Assembly: GCF_029714305.1 (NCBI RefSeq)
Contig: NZ_CP121647.1
Location: 434,001 to 498,000, forward strand
DNA: 64,000 nt
Origin: Bradyrhizobium sp. CB3481
GTDB taxonomy: Bacteria; Pseudomonadota; Alphaproteobacteria; Rhizobiales; Xanthobacteraceae
Reading direction: 5' to 3'
Shown here in pieces: positions 10,305-19,018 of the stretch. Each line of letters starts with the position of its first letter. Within the stretch, counting starts at the first letter, position 1. The translations under genes and the position numbers were made by a program. The notes below the pieces were generated by a model. It did not search any database and was not told where the DNA came from. It saw nothing but the letters and a program-made list of their open reading frames with translations.

Positions 10305-11513
10305 TTACCGGCTGTTGCTGATCAGGTTGCGGCGCGCGTCGTTGACGACGGAATCGATGTGGGCGGTGATCGCCGCCGAAATCACCGCGTCATCGGGATC
10401 CGTGGGCGTGGTGCTGGCCGAAGCGACCACGGCAGTCGTCTCCGCCGTCGCGGCAGGCTGGTCGGCCGGCTCGCTTGGGGCCGGCGGCTCCAGGGCCCGC
10501 GTCACGCTGCTTTCGATGCGAATCCTGGCGCCGTCGGCAAGGTCGATCCGGGCGGGCGAAAGCACCGGCGTTCCCTTGGACACATCGCCGATGATCTCGA
10601 CATTGCGGTTGCCGCGGATGCCGAGCTTCACCGGTACGCGCCGGATACGGCCGTCGTCAACCGTCTGGACCGCATCGCCCGTGATCGCCTCGGCCGGCAC
10701 CACGACCGCGGCCTGCTTCTCGCGGAAGATGATGTTGGCCTCGACCGACATGCCGATCCGCAGCGGCGTATCCTGCGGCAGCCGCAGATAGACGCGGAAA
10801 GTCTTGCGAGTCGGGTCGCCCTTGGGCGTGATCTGGGCGACGTTGGCGCGCAGCGCCCTGCCGGGAAACGCCTCGCTGCGCAGAAACGCCTTCTGGCCGG
10901 ATGCGATGCGGTTGATCTCTTCCTCATTGATCTCGGCAACCACCTGCATCGGCGCGGGCGGTCCGACCGTGAACAGGACGTCGGTGGGGCCGGCAATCTC
11001 ACCGACCTCGCCGTCACGCCGCAGCACCATGCCGTCGAGCGGCGCCCTCAGCACCAGCTGGTCGAGCCGCACCTTTTGCGCCGCAATCCGCGATTTGGCG
11101 TCTTCCAGCTTGGTCCAGCGCTGCTCGTATTCGGTGCGCGCGGCGTCGTTCTTGTCGCGGTCTTTTTCGGCGCGCGCCAGGTCGCGTTCGAGCTGGCCGC
11201 GGTTGATTTCCATCTGCTCCAGCGCGCTGCGCTCCTCAGCGTCGTCCTGGCGGCCGAGAATCTGGCCGGACTTGACCACCTGTCCCTCGCATCGGCACAG
11301 CTCAACCAGCCGGCGGCGCTGCAGCGGCACCACCTTGGCCCAGCGCTCGGGCTCGACCGTGCCGGTGCCGTAGACGGCTTCGGAAACCGGTGCGAGGTTT
11401 GCGATGCTGGTGGTCACCAGCGGCGGATGAAGGATGCGGGAGTAGCCGTAATAGCCGGCCCCTGCGGCGGCGATCGCCAGAACGCCAGTTGCGAGAACAT
11501 GCTTCAGTTTCAT
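10305..11513 (-). CDS. HlyD/MacA-like periplasmic adaptor
   Basis: The 402-residue protein has an N-terminal anchor (VLATGVLAIAAAGAGYYGY). A split lipoyl domain follows (VPLQRRRLVELCRCEGQVVKSGQ, later LRAPLDGMVLRRDGEVGE), with an alpha-helical hairpin between the halves (residues ~95-155, rich in Glu, Arg and Lys), then beta-barrel segments. The last ~80 residues are Pro/Ala/Thr-rich. It ends 6 bases before the permease start and should link the inner-membrane pump to an outer-membrane channel, which is not encoded here. Confidence 0.92.
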   Translation of the reverse strand: MKLKHVLATGVLAIAAAGAGYYGYSRILHPPLVTTSIANLAPVSEAVYGTGTVEPERWAKVVPLQRRRLVELCRCEGQVVKSGQILGRQDDAEERSALEQMEINRGQLERDLARAEKDRDKNDAARTEYEQRWTKLEDAKSRIAAQKVRLDQLVLRAPLDGMVLRRDGEVGEIAGPTDVLFTVGPPAPMQVVAEINEEEINRIASGQKAFLRSEAFPGRALRANVAQITPKGDPTRKTFRVYLRLPQDTPLRIGMSVEANIIFREKQAAVVVPAEAITGDAVQTVDDGRIRRVPVKLGIRGNRNVEIIGDVSKGTPVLSPARIDLADGARIRIESSVTRALEPPAPSEPADQPAATAETTAVVASASTTPTDPDDAVISAAITAHIDSVVNDARRNLISNSR

Positions 11514-11528
11514 GACGTGCCCCGTTGC

Positions 11529-12353
11529 TCAGAAGCCAAACCGCTTGCGCAGGCCTGATGGGACCTGGTCCATCAGATCGCGAACGTCGTCTCTCTTCAC
11601 GCTCTTCGCCGACGGCGCCGATGCCACCTTGGGAGCGGCCGGCAATACCGTGACGTTGGATTGCGCCGGCTGCGCGACCACAGGGGCCGGTGCAACGGCG
11701 GGTGCCGGCTGTGCGACCACAGGGGCAGGCCGGGGCGGCGGTGCGGCCGGCGCGGATTGATCCGGCGCGCCGTCGATAGCCCTTTCGATATTCGACGCCT
11801 TGACTCCGCCGGCAGGACGGGCGGCGCGCCAGGCGCGCGCCGCGACCACGGCCTGGCCGATCTCGTCGCTCGTCATCTTCTTCATCAACAGCGACATCAA
11901 TTGCCGCGCGCCGTCGCGATACTCGTCGACCTTGCTCGCCGAGGCGACGATGTGGGCCCAGCGATAGGCCTTCACATTGTCCTTCGTGACGCCGCGCCCG
12001 CTGGCGTAGAGGCCAGCGACGATCAGCATGGCGTGGGGATGTCCCTGATCGGCCGCGCGCATGAACCAGCGAAAGGCTTCGGCATCGCTGCGCGAACGGC
12101 CGACGCCTGCGGAATGCAGCGCACCGAGGTAGAACTGGGCATCATCATCGCCCGCCAACGCCAACTGTTCGTAACGATTGGCCATTTCCCGATCGGAAGC
12201 GGGGCTGGCCACCGCGGCGCGGAAGTCGCCCAGCATGGCGAGGCAGGCGATCACGACAACGGCCTGCTTCATGGCCTGCGCCATCGCGTACTGCGGCTGC
12301 GATGATCGGTTGGAGATCGAGGTGGTCGATCGGAAATTTGGGATGCGCCACAT
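11529..12353 (-). CDS. Secreted Sel1-repeat protein with Pro/Ala-rich tail
   Basis: The protein has up to 274 residues. A signal-like stretch (KQAVVVIACLAMLGDFRAAVA) suggests the true start may be one of the ATGs at 12284 or 12272. Two Sel1-type repeats follow (DDAQFYLGALHSAGVG and HPHAMLIVAGLYASGRG), then a long linker of APVVAQPAPA repeats and a basic C-terminus. Sel1 repeats mediate protein-protein contacts. It is the first gene of the operon that continues with the MacA-like adaptor 15 bases on, so it may be an accessory periplasmic factor of that pump (inference). Confidence 0.8.
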   Translation of the reverse strand: MWRIPNFRSTTSISNRSSQPQYAMAQAMKQAVVVIACLAMLGDFRAAVASPASDREMANRYEQLALAGDDDAQFYLGALHSAGVGRSRSDAEAFRWFMRAADQGHPHAMLIVAGLYASGRGVTKDNVKAYRWAHIVASASKVDEYRDGARQLMSLLMKKMTSDEIGQAVVAARAWRAARPAGGVKASNIERAIDGAPDQSAPAAPPPRPAPVVAQPAPAVAPAPVVAQPAQSNVTVLPAAPKVASAPSAKSVKRDDVRDLMDQVPSGLRKRFGF

Positions 12354-12568
12354 GGTCCACGCTTTCAGCTTGTTCTGTGATGCCGGAAGGGCGTCGAGCG
12401 GCGGATAGGGTAAGTCTCCCCACAGCGCCTCTCGCGAACAGGACCTTAGCTCACCCCCGCGCCGATAAATGTGCGGCCCATCACATATGCCGCTCGTGGC
12501 GGCGGGAACCCCTTGGGGTCAAGCCGAATGCGTGCAGGGCGGCGGCGCCGGCCCCGGTTGGATCTCAG

Positions 12569-13702
12569 CTACTGCCGCGCTAGTGCCGGAAGGATGTGAT
12601 AGCGGCCGATCTCATGCGAAAATTCGCCACGGTTGGCCAGCAGAAGCAGCCCGATCCGTCTCGCCGGAACCAGCCCCATATAGGCCGAAGCGTTGTTGAG
12701 GCCGCCCGGCTTGTCGACAATGGCGGCATCGCCAAGGTTGATATTTTCCCAGGCCATCGCCTGTCCGAACGTCCGGTCGATGTGGAATGCTTCGGCTTGC
12801 GTCATTCGCAGCGCCTCGCGCAACTGCGGATCGGCCACCTTGCCGTCGATGCAGGCCTTCATGAAGGTGACGAGGTCGCGCGCGGTGGAGAACATCTGTC
12901 CAGTGCCCGGAAAATCGAAATAGCTCTGCTGGTTTCCGGGAGGGCCGATCGGCGTGCCGTCCTCGGCGTAGCCCTGGACGGCTTTTTGCATCAGCTCTGA
13001 TGGCATGATCGCGCGGTTGTCCCGCCCGCGTTCCGGGATCAGCGTCGAATGCATGCCGAGCGGCGTCAGGATGCGGCTTTCGACAAGTTGTGCGATCGGA
13101 ACGCCGTAGCGACGTTCGAGGGCGAGCTGGAGCAGCACATAGCCCGCATGGCTATAGATGCGCTGCTTGCCAGGCCCCTCGCCGGCGTGCGGCGTCCAGG
13201 CGTTCAGCATGTCGATGAATTCGGCCAGGGAGTACGAGGCGTTTGGCCACGGCGGATGATCCGTCGACAGCAGGAGGCCGGATGTGTGGGCCGCGAGCTG
13301 GCCAATGGTTACCTGGCTGATGTAGTCGCCATGCAATTCGGTAACGTATTTGCTGACCGGATCGTCCAGCCTCAATTCGCCGCGGAGCACGCCGAGCGCG
13401 ACCAGCGTCGCCTCGAACAGCTTTCGCAGCGAGGCGACATTGAACAGCGTGTCCGACGTGACGGGCCGCTTCTGCGCCTCATCAGCTAGTCCGAAATTGA
13501 AGAACTGCACCCGGCCGGCGACGTAAGCGGCGGCTGCCACGCCGCCCGGATGGTCGGTCGTCAACGGCGCGAGGTTCTGCGTCACGATCTCTCTGACGTG
13601 CGCGTCCATCTCCGGATCCGCCAGAATGGCTCGCGTCCAGCCGAGCAGAAACAAGAGCGAGAGGAATAGGCCCGCGCTTGCGCGGCAAAGCCACAATCTC
13701 AT
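12569..13702 (-). CDS. Serine hydrolase of the beta-lactamase / penicillin-binding fold
   Basis: The 377-residue exported protein starts with the signal MRLWLCRASAGLFLSLLFLL; I reject 109 extra upstream codons. The SxxK motif is SLRK (in NVASLRKLF), the second motif is YSHAGY, and the third is KPGG. This places it among class-C-like serine hydrolases and EstB-type esterases. The usual Tyr-x-Asn is Tyr-Ser-His, so beta-lactamase activity should not be assumed. LAAHTSGL and GLVPARRIGLLLLANRG are typical of the family. It stands alone. Confidence 0.9.
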   Translation of the reverse strand: MRLWLCRASAGLFLSLLFLLGWTRAILADPEMDAHVREIVTQNLAPLTTDHPGGVAAAAYVAGRVQFFNFGLADEAQKRPVTSDTLFNVASLRKLFEATLVALGVLRGELRLDDPVSKYVTELHGDYISQVTIGQLAAHTSGLLLSTDHPPWPNASYSLAEFIDMLNAWTPHAGEGPGKQRIYSHAGYVLLQLALERRYGVPIAQLVESRILTPLGMHSTLIPERGRDNRAIMPSELMQKAVQGYAEDGTPIGPPGNQQSYFDFPGTGQMFSTARDLVTFMKACIDGKVADPQLREALRMTQAEAFHIDRTFGQAMAWENINLGDAAIVDKPGGLNNASAYMGLVPARRIGLLLLANRGEFSHEIGRYHILPALARQ

Positions 13703-14077
13703 TGAACCGCGCCGCCATTCCAATCTGTAGGGGGGATCGCCGGACGCGGGCGCGGCGATCGCAAAGTGCCTGTCGGAAGCCCGCGAACGACAAGCTAGAA
13801 AACCGCGATGCGGGAGCCTAATCACTTCAACACGCGAACCGAGCACGATTGTTTGATGAGGCCGCGACGTCAGTTCCCGGGCACGCAAGGGTTGTGCCGA
13901 GATCAATGAGGATTTGCAGGCTGGGAGCAGAAGAGTTTCAGCAATGCCAAGCGCGGTATTGCGCCCGCAGGGGGCAGCGTCGCGCGCAAGATGCCCGCTC
14001 CTTGATCTCGAGGAATGCGCCCGAGCCATTCGCGGCCCGGGCGAATTTTCCTCGTCTTTTAATCAGTAGACATCTAA
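13703..14077. other. Intergenic region with a 15-bp tandem duplication
   Basis: I see no gene in these 375 bases. The only structure is at its right edge, where TAATCAGTAGACATC is repeated exactly (14060-14074 and 14075-14089). The duplication includes the stop codon and last codons of the next gene, and gives that gene a second potential stop in frame. Confidence 0.6.
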
Positions 14078-14353
14078 TCAGTAGACATCGCAAACGTTGA
14101 CCCGGCCGTAGGGGGTCCACTTCCAGCAGCTGTTGTAGACGAAGAACGGGCGATAATGATGGTGATGGCCGAAGAAATGGCCATGGTGATGGCCAAAGCC
14201 ACCGAAACCATGACCGAAGCCGTGGCCGTGCCCGAAGCCATGACCGCCGTGGCCATGACCGCCGGCGAAAGCCTGGCCCGGGATCGTCAAGGAAGCCGCG
14301 GCAAGCGCAAGAGCGCCGACGGCGGCCGGAATGATCTTCTTGATGCTAATCAT
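14078..14353 (-). CDS. Small secreted Gly/His-rich protein
   Basis: The 91-residue protein has a signal peptide (MISIKKIIPAAVGALALAAAS, cleavage likely after GQAFA). A mature region follows of Gly-His-Gly-Phe repeats, HHHGHFFGHHHHYRPFF, and a C-terminus with two Cys (SCWKWTPYGRVNVCDVY). AAGGAGACC precedes the chosen ATG. Such proteins are common in Bradyrhizobium and may bind metal through the histidines; the function is not known. Confidence 0.85.
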   Translation of the reverse strand: MISIKKIIPAAVGALALAAASLTIPGQAFAGGHGHGGHGFGHGHGFGHGFGGFGHHHGHFFGHHHHYRPFFVYNSCWKWTPYGRVNVCDVY

Positions 14354-14427
14354 GGTGGTCTCCTTGGTGCGCAGCGCGGGGATCGCTCTGCCTTGCTGCA
14401 ACCCTAGAGACACCGATTGCGCTGTGA

Positions 14428-14443
14428 TGTGACAGACGTCACG
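14428..14443. promoter_or_regulatory. Crp-like box
   Basis: TGTGA CAGACG TCACG matches the Crp pattern TGTGA-N6-TCACA in 9 of 10 defined positions. It lies between the divergent Gly/His-rich gene (75 bases away) and the GH3 gene (88 bases to 14531). Confidence 0.5.
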
Positions 14444-14530
14444 CTGGTTGGCGTGAGCCGAAATCGCTTGTCCTGATGCGGTGATCGCGGGACGAGGCTA
14501 CGCTTGGATGCCATATCTGAGGTCATCATC

Positions 14531-15532
14531 ATGCCCGTCGGCGAACTCTTCATTCTCGGCTTCTTCGGCAAGGTCGTTCCCGATTGGCTGGAGGTGTTTG
14601 CCGCCCGCTATGGTCTCGGCGGCGTGATCCTGTTCGATTATTCCTGCCGGACGCTGCAATACGACAACAACATCGATTCACCGGAACAGGTGCAGCGTCT
14701 CTGCGCGGAGATATCGGCGCTGCCTTCCGCGCCGATGGTGTTCATCGACCAGGAAGGCGGGCTGGTGCGGCGGCCGAAGGAAGGCCGCGGCTTCGCGCCG
14801 CTGCCGAGCGCGAAGGAGTTCAATCTTCTCGCACCGGATGAGAAGCGCGCAATTCTCACGGCGAGTTTTGCCGAGATGCGGCAACTCGGCATCCACTTTG
14901 ATTTCGCGCCGGTCATCGATGTCGATGATAACCCCGACAATCCGAACATCGGCAAGATCAAGCGTTCCTACTCCGCTGATATCGCCGAGGTGGAAGCCAA
15001 CGCGCTGCTGGTTGGCGAAGTGGCGCAGGCACAGTGCGTCGGGCTTTGCCTGAAGCACTTTCCGGGCATCGGCGGTGCCATCGTCGATTCGCATCAGGAA
15101 TTCATGGACATCTCCGGTGCGCTGCGGGGCCAACAGGAGGAACTGTTCTACTCGCTCGCGCCAAGGCTGTTCGGCGATGCGGTGCTGGTGAGCCACGCCA
15201 TCGTCAGGCAATGGGACGAACGCCCGATGACGCTGTCCGCGGCCGGGCTCGGCCGTTTGCGCCGGCGCCTTCCGGATACGCTGCTGATCACCGACGATAT
15301 GCAGATGCAGGGCCTGCAGAAGGCGCTCGGCACGAGGGAAGCGTGCCTGCAATCGCTGCAGGCGGGCATCGACATGCTGTGCATCGGCAACAACCTGCTC
15401 GATCAGGAACACGAGATGGCCGGGACGGCCGAATACATCATGGAAAACCTGCGCGATGGAATCCTGTCCGCATCCGCGATCGAGCAATCCATCGCGCGGG
15501 TGGGCGCGCGAAAGGCGCTGTTTGCGGCCTGA
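14531..15532 (+). CDS. Glycoside hydrolase family 3 protein (NagZ-like)
   Basis: The 333-residue protein has GH3 landmarks: FAPVIDVDDNP, the KHFPGIGG loop (NagZ has KHFPGHG), and TDDMQMQGL with the likely nucleophile Asp. NagZ removes N-acetylglucosamine from muropeptides in the cytoplasm. The catalytic His of the NagZ loop is Ile here, and the VIDVDDNPDNPNIGKIKRSY region keeps the usual substrate-pocket shape, so the exact activity is uncertain. I start at 14531, with GAGG 8 bases upstream; 14504 is an alternative. No signal peptide is seen. Confidence 0.85.
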   Translation: MPVGELFILGFFGKVVPDWLEVFAARYGLGGVILFDYSCRTLQYDNNIDSPEQVQRLCAEISALPSAPMVFIDQEGGLVRRPKEGRGFAPLPSAKEFNLLAPDEKRAILTASFAEMRQLGIHFDFAPVIDVDDNPDNPNIGKIKRSYSADIAEVEANALLVGEVAQAQCVGLCLKHFPGIGGAIVDSHQEFMDISGALRGQQEELFYSLAPRLFGDAVLVSHAIVRQWDERPMTLSAAGLGRLRRRLPDTLLITDDMQMQGLQKALGTREACLQSLQAGIDMLCIGNNLLDQEHEMAGTAEYIMENLRDGILSASAIEQSIARVGARKALFAA

Positions 15533-15535
15533 CGC

Positions 15536-15964
15536 CTACTGCTGCTGCGCCTTCTCATGCGCGGCGACGCCGATCGCCTTGTAATCATAGGTCGGATAGA
15601 ACTCGGTGCGATAGCTGCCCCAGGCGGTGTTCTCGAGGATGCGGTTGACCTCGCGCAGCCGCGACGCCGGCAGGCGCAGCGTCACCACTTGTCCTATTCC
15701 CATCATCACGTACCAGCTGACGACTTCGACGCCATCCGGCGGAAACGCCTTATAGTAACCTTGGCGCTGCAGCTGCGCATTGAGTTCGCTAAGGGGGCGC
15801 GACTGGTCGTGCTTCAGGAACACCGTCAGCATCACCGCGTTGTCGGCCGTCGGCGGCGCGTTCTCCGCCGGCGTCGGTGCGGTTTGCGCGGCCGCGCCAG
15901 CGCCGAATGCCAGCACGCCGGCCAGCACGGCCATCGTCATCCATGATCCCTTTGCCTGCGACAT
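15536..15964 (-). CDS. Small secreted protein of unknown function
   Basis: The 142-residue protein has a signal peptide (MSQAKGSWMTMAVLAGVLAFGAG) cut near AAAQ, then a Pro/Ala linker. A compact domain of about 95 residues follows, containing AVMLTVFLKHDQS, PPDGVEVVSWYVMMGIG and LRLPASRLREVNRILENTAWG. AAGGAGACGG precedes the ATG. I do not recognise the fold. It converges on the GH3 gene with 3 bases between the stops. Confidence 0.75.
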   Translation of the reverse strand: MSQAKGSWMTMAVLAGVLAFGAGAAAQTAPTPAENAPPTADNAVMLTVFLKHDQSRPLSELNAQLQRQGYYKAFPPDGVEVVSWYVMMGIGQVVTLRLPASRLREVNRILENTAWGSYRTEFYPTYDYKAIGVAAHEKAQQQ

Positions 15965-16253
15965 CGCCGTCTCCTTTTTGGATTCGTTGCGGGATGATTT
16001 GCGCCCCGATCATTGCGGGGCGGGCCGGCCCTGTAAATCGGAATCGCCGGCGTGACGTGACGCCGCGCGCCTTCGCCGACCGGTTGTGAGGCCGGTCATA
16101 CCCGCGGCAGCCGACTCTTGTCGGCGGACTGGCGCTGGCGCCGATTTCGAAGGGGCCGCGGCGCTATCCGACGAAGGCGCCGGGATGGCGGGGAAGATGG
16201 TGGAAAAGCAGACGCGGCTCGGTTGAGACTCATTAACAAACTAAATGGAACTA

Positions 16254-16267
16254 CCGTGAAAGTACGG
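16254..16267. promoter_or_regulatory. CCGTA-N4-TACGG palindrome, one mismatch (site 2)
   Basis: CCGTG AAAG TACGG, with flanking A on the left and T on the right extending the symmetry (ACCGT...ACGGT). It is 187 bases before the LuxR-type gene. Confidence 0.5.
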
Positions 16268-16393
16268 TGGTATTGAACTACAGTATTTACCTTTTGCTCC
16301 CTGCGCTTCGATGAAAACCGGCCGATTATCAATTGATATCGATCGTTTTTCGGCCATCTTCTGTCGGCTGGCGTAGCAGACGGCGCAGCTTCT

Positions 16394-16407
16394 CCGTATT
16401 CCTACTG
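16394..16407. promoter_or_regulatory. CCGTA-N4-TACGG palindrome, one mismatch (site 3)
   Basis: CCGTA TTCC TACTG, 47 bases before the start of the LuxR-type gene. With site 2 this makes a spaced pair, as expected for autoregulation. Confidence 0.45.
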
Positions 16408-16454
16408 GTTGTGAAATTAACCATAAAACAGGTTGCAGCCGATAAAATCGTTAT

Positions 16455-17075
16455 ATGTCAGGACAAGATCAAAGAGCCGCTGATTCGCACTTCACGAAGT
16501 GGATGGAAAGCATCACGCCTTTCGAAGAGAATCCGGAGATCGTCCAACTCTCTGTGGCGCGGTCGCGTGCCGCGGAAGAGGCGAGTGCTGTGATCGCACG
16601 GCAGTTGAACGGCCCGCTGACGGCGCTCCTGCTCTACATGAACGAGATCAAGCAGCACAGCCATCAGTTTGCGCAGGCGCCAGGCAACCGGCTCTATCTG
16701 CAGCAGGTGGTCGAGAACGCGCTTCAGCAAACCGAACGGGTCTGCGCGTTGGTGAAGCAGATGTCGGACCGTCATCCGTCGTCCGTGTCGGAAGCGGTTT
16801 GCAGGCAGGCGGGCGACGGTCAGGCCGGCCGCGCCGCGGACGGCGCCCGCAGATCCAGCCTGACGCTTAACCCGGAGTCCGGCCAGAAGCCGCTCACCAA
16901 GCGCGAGCGCGAGGTGCTGAGCCTGATCAGCGAGGGGTGCTCCAACAAGCAGGGTGCCTTGCGGATGAATATCAGCCCGAGGACCTTCGAGAGCCACCGC
17001 GCCGAGGCTATGCGCAAGCTCGGCGCGCGCAACACCGCCGATCTGGTCCGCAAGGCGCTGCTGCAGCCTGCCTGA
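16455..17075 (+). CDS. LuxR-type regulator with a kinase-like N-terminal domain lacking the phosphoacceptor His
   Basis: The C-terminal ~65 residues of this 206-residue protein are a GerE/LuxR helix-turn-helix (LTKREREVLSLISEGCSN, ISPRTFESHRAEAMRKLG). The N-terminal part is not a receiver. Residues ~45-105 (IARQLNGPLTALLLYMNEI, then QQVVENALQQTERVCALVKQM) resemble the dimerisation helices of FixL-type kinases, where AHELNQPLTAI carries the phosphorylated His. Here that His is Arg, and no ATPase domain follows. I infer a dimerisation or partner-binding module. Two near-copies of the CCGTA palindrome lie upstream. The helix-turn-helix is closely similar to that of the regulator at 29226. Confidence 0.8.
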   Translation: MSGQDQRAADSHFTKWMESITPFEENPEIVQLSVARSRAAEEASAVIARQLNGPLTALLLYMNEIKQHSHQFAQAPGNRLYLQQVVENALQQTERVCALVKQMSDRHPSSVSEAVCRQAGDGQAGRAADGARRSSLTLNPESGQKPLTKREREVLSLISEGCSNKQGALRMNISPRTFESHRAEAMRKLGARNTADLVRKALLQPA

Positions 17076-17183
17076 TTTCTTCCCAAGCAATACCGGCGAT
17101 GCAATGGCGCGGCCGCGCGTCATGACGCCTTCGGCGTGCCCGGCGCGAGCAAACGCGCCTTCGCGTTCGCCCCGCGCTGAGGT

Positions 17184-17429
17184 TCAGCAGAAATCTTCCA
17201 TGAAGGAGCGCGCGCGCGACGGCGGACGCATCGCAGGCGCCGGCTTCGGCTCTTCCGGAATGATCGTGATGGTCCACGCGGCCGGAATGCTCGATTTGTT
17301 TTCCACGATCGATCGCACATGACCGGTGACGGTCGATTCCGCCGAACGCGCGGTTGCGGTCCTGCCATTGAACTGGGCGATACGAAAACGCCGCACTTCT
17401 TTCGGATCGCTCGTTTCAAACGTGAACAT
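17184..17429 (-). CDS. Small protein of unknown function
   Basis: The 81-residue protein begins MFTFETSDPKEVRRFRIAQF and contains ARSAESTVTGHVRSIVEN and a strand-rich IPAAWTITIIPEEPKP. No signal or membrane segment is seen. GGGAG lies 8 bases before the ATG at 17429. A perfect CCGTA-N4-TACGG site stands 65 bases upstream, so it probably shares regulation with the neighbouring cheY. Family unknown to me. Confidence 0.65.
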   Translation of the reverse strand: MFTFETSDPKEVRRFRIAQFNGRTATARSAESTVTGHVRSIVENKSSIPAAWTITIIPEEPKPAPAMRPPSRARSFMEDFC

Positions 17430-17494
17430 GAGGGCACTCCCTTGGTCGACGCAACTATCGTCAGTCAACGTTATCCGGAAGTGAAAATCGCAAA

Positions 17495-17508
17495 CCGTAG
17501 AAGTACGG
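17495..17508. promoter_or_regulatory. CCGTA-N4-TACGG palindrome, perfect copy (site 4)
   Basis: CCGTA GAAG TACGG, 65 bases upstream of the minus-strand small gene starting at 17429. Confidence 0.6.
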
Positions 17509-17635
17509 CTAAGCCGCATCTGCAATGCGGCGCGAAACGTCTGATCGAGGAGGAGAACTCCCGCGCGGTTCGCCGCACCGACGCTGACGAGCGGGAATGG
17601 ATGGGCGGTCTCGAAGGCGAAGGCGCCCTGCGCTG

Positions 17636-18028
17636 CTATCCGACAGCGTCGGGAAACACCGCTTCCATTTTCGTCTTCAGCGTGGCGGCGTTGAACGGCT
17701 TGACGATGTAGTTGTTGACGCCGGCCTTCTTCGCGGCGATCACGTTTTCAGTCTTGGATTCAGCCGTGATCATGATGAAAGGCGTCTTGGAGAATTCAGG
17801 GCTGGCGCGAACTTCCTTGAGCAGGTCGTAGCCGGTCATCGGCTCCATGTTCCAGTCGGAAATCACGAGGCCGTATCGCTTGGTCTGCAACTTGGCGAGC
17901 GCGGCCGACCCGTCGCTGGCTTCATCGACGTTCTCGAAGCCAAGCTGCTTGAGCAGGTTGCGGATGATGCGGATCATGGTGCTGTAGTCATCGACCACCA
18001 GGATCGGCATCGACAGGTCAAAAGCCAT
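17636..18028 (-). CDS. cheY: CheY-like response regulator
   Basis: This 130-residue receiver-only protein has VVDDYS with the acidic pair, SDWNMEPMTG with the phosphorylated Asp, ITAESK and VKPFN with the conserved Lys. It closely follows CheY and should bind the flagellar switch or act as a phosphate sink for CheA. I start at MAFDLSMPILVVDD; the upstream in-frame codons overlap the promoter. It is 5 kb from the che operon and reads away from it. The upstream region holds a perfect CCGTA palindrome. Confidence 0.92.
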   Translation of the reverse strand: MAFDLSMPILVVDDYSTMIRIIRNLLKQLGFENVDEASDGSAALAKLQTKRYGLVISDWNMEPMTGYDLLKEVRASPEFSKTPFIMITAESKTENVIAAKKAGVNNYIVKPFNAATLKTKMEAVFPDAVG

Positions 18029-18189
18029 GTTATTACTCCGCGCGAACTGCAAAATGGCCGAACTCGGGTGAATGCGCGCGAAAGAGTCTCGATCGCTTCT
18101 TCTCGAACCCGCACCGGTCAGCACCGCCGACAACTATCAGGGCTCGTTGAACAGCGCGTTAATTCGCGATCGGCCGAATCTGCGTTTGG

Positions 18190-18203
18190 CCGTAGTATTA
18201 CGG
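18190..18203. promoter_or_regulatory. CCGTA-N4-TACGG palindrome, perfect copy (site 5)
   Basis: CCGTA GTAT TACGG, 161 bases upstream of the minus-strand cheY and downstream of the Crp/Fnr-type gene on the same strand. Confidence 0.6.
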
Positions 18204-18292
18204 TGGCGGGTGCGGGCGAGGCGCAATCCTCGCGCGCAATGATCGCGCGATGCGTATCACAGATCGGGCCTTCGCATCTGTTGCAGTGAGCG

Positions 18293-19018
18293 TCAGGCGG
18301 CCGCGAAGTGGATGCGCGGATGCAGCAGTCTGGTGTACTGCGCCTTGACCGTCGCATAGCACTCGCAGGACGTCTTGATTAGTCCGTCCACGTTGGTGAT
18401 TTCGATGTGCCCGCGGCTGTAGTGGATGAAGTTCGCCTGTTGCAGCGTGTTGGCCACCAGCGAAACGCTGTTGCGGCGCGCGCCGATCATCTGGGCCATC
18501 GCTTCCTGGGTCAGAACGATCTTGTCGCTGCCGGAAAGATCGCGTGTATGCAGCAGGCATCGCGCCAGCCGGGATTCCACCGTGTGCGAGGCGTTGCAGC
18601 CGGCGGTCTGCTGGATCTGGGCATAGACGGCGAGGCCGTGCCGCACCAGCATGGTGCGCAACGTCGCGCTCTGGTCCGCGGCGTTGCGAAGCTGGTCGAG
18701 ATCGATCGTCGAAGCGACGCCCGGCACCAGCACCACGGCGGTGTTGAGCGCGACCGCGTCGCCGAGCGAGGCAAATGCACCGAAGATGCTGTCGCGGCCG
18801 ATCATTGCGATCTGGACGTGCTCGCCGCGCGCGAGCTTGACGACCAGCGAGATGACGCCCTTGTGCGGGAGATAGGCACGCTTGAGCGCTTCGTCGACTT
18901 CGACCAGCACCATTTCCTGGCCGAGATCGGCGAGGCGCAGATGCGGACGAATCAGTTCGAAGTCGTCCGCGGACAGCGAGGACAAAAATCCATTCGGAGA
19001 ACGAGGGGCTGAATCCAA
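18293..19018 (-). CDS. Crp/Fnr-family transcription regulator
   Basis: The 241-residue protein has an N-terminal cyclic-nucleotide-binding-like barrel (residues ~20-130; KGVISLVVKLARGEHVQIAMIGRDSIFG) and a C-terminal winged helix. The recognition part reads LTQEAMAQMIGARRNSVSLVANTL. The N-terminus has no Cys cluster, so it is not a classical oxygen-sensing FNR, and the cAMP-contact Arg/Ser pair is not evident. It resembles small Crp-like regulators common in Bradyrhizobium. The effector is unknown. Confidence 0.9.
   Translation of the reverse strand: MDSAPRSPNGFLSSLSADDFELIRPHLRLADLGQEMVLVEVDEALKRAYLPHKGVISLVVKLARGEHVQIAMIGRDSIFGAFASLGDAVALNTAVVLVPGVASTIDLDQLRNAADQSATLRTMLVRHGLAVYAQIQQTAGCNASHTVESRLARCLLHTRDLSGSDKIVLTQEAMAQMIGARRNSVSLVANTLQQANFIHYSRGHIEITNVDGLIKTSCECYATVKAQYTRLLHPRIHFAAA

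Larger units (their letters stand above)
15965..16454. other. Divergent intergenic region upstream of the LuxR-type gene
   Basis: These 490 bases hold no gene. The right two-thirds are clearly richer in A+T than the neighbours. They contain two one-mismatch copies of the CCGTA-N4-TACGG palindrome (16254 and 16394), consistent with a regulated promoter for the plus-strand gene. Confidence 0.5.

Noticed and set aside
13703..14029. 109-codon N-terminal extension of the serine hydrolase
   Set aside because: A clean signal peptide begins at MRLWLCRAS; the extension is Arg/Ser-rich and unlike the family.
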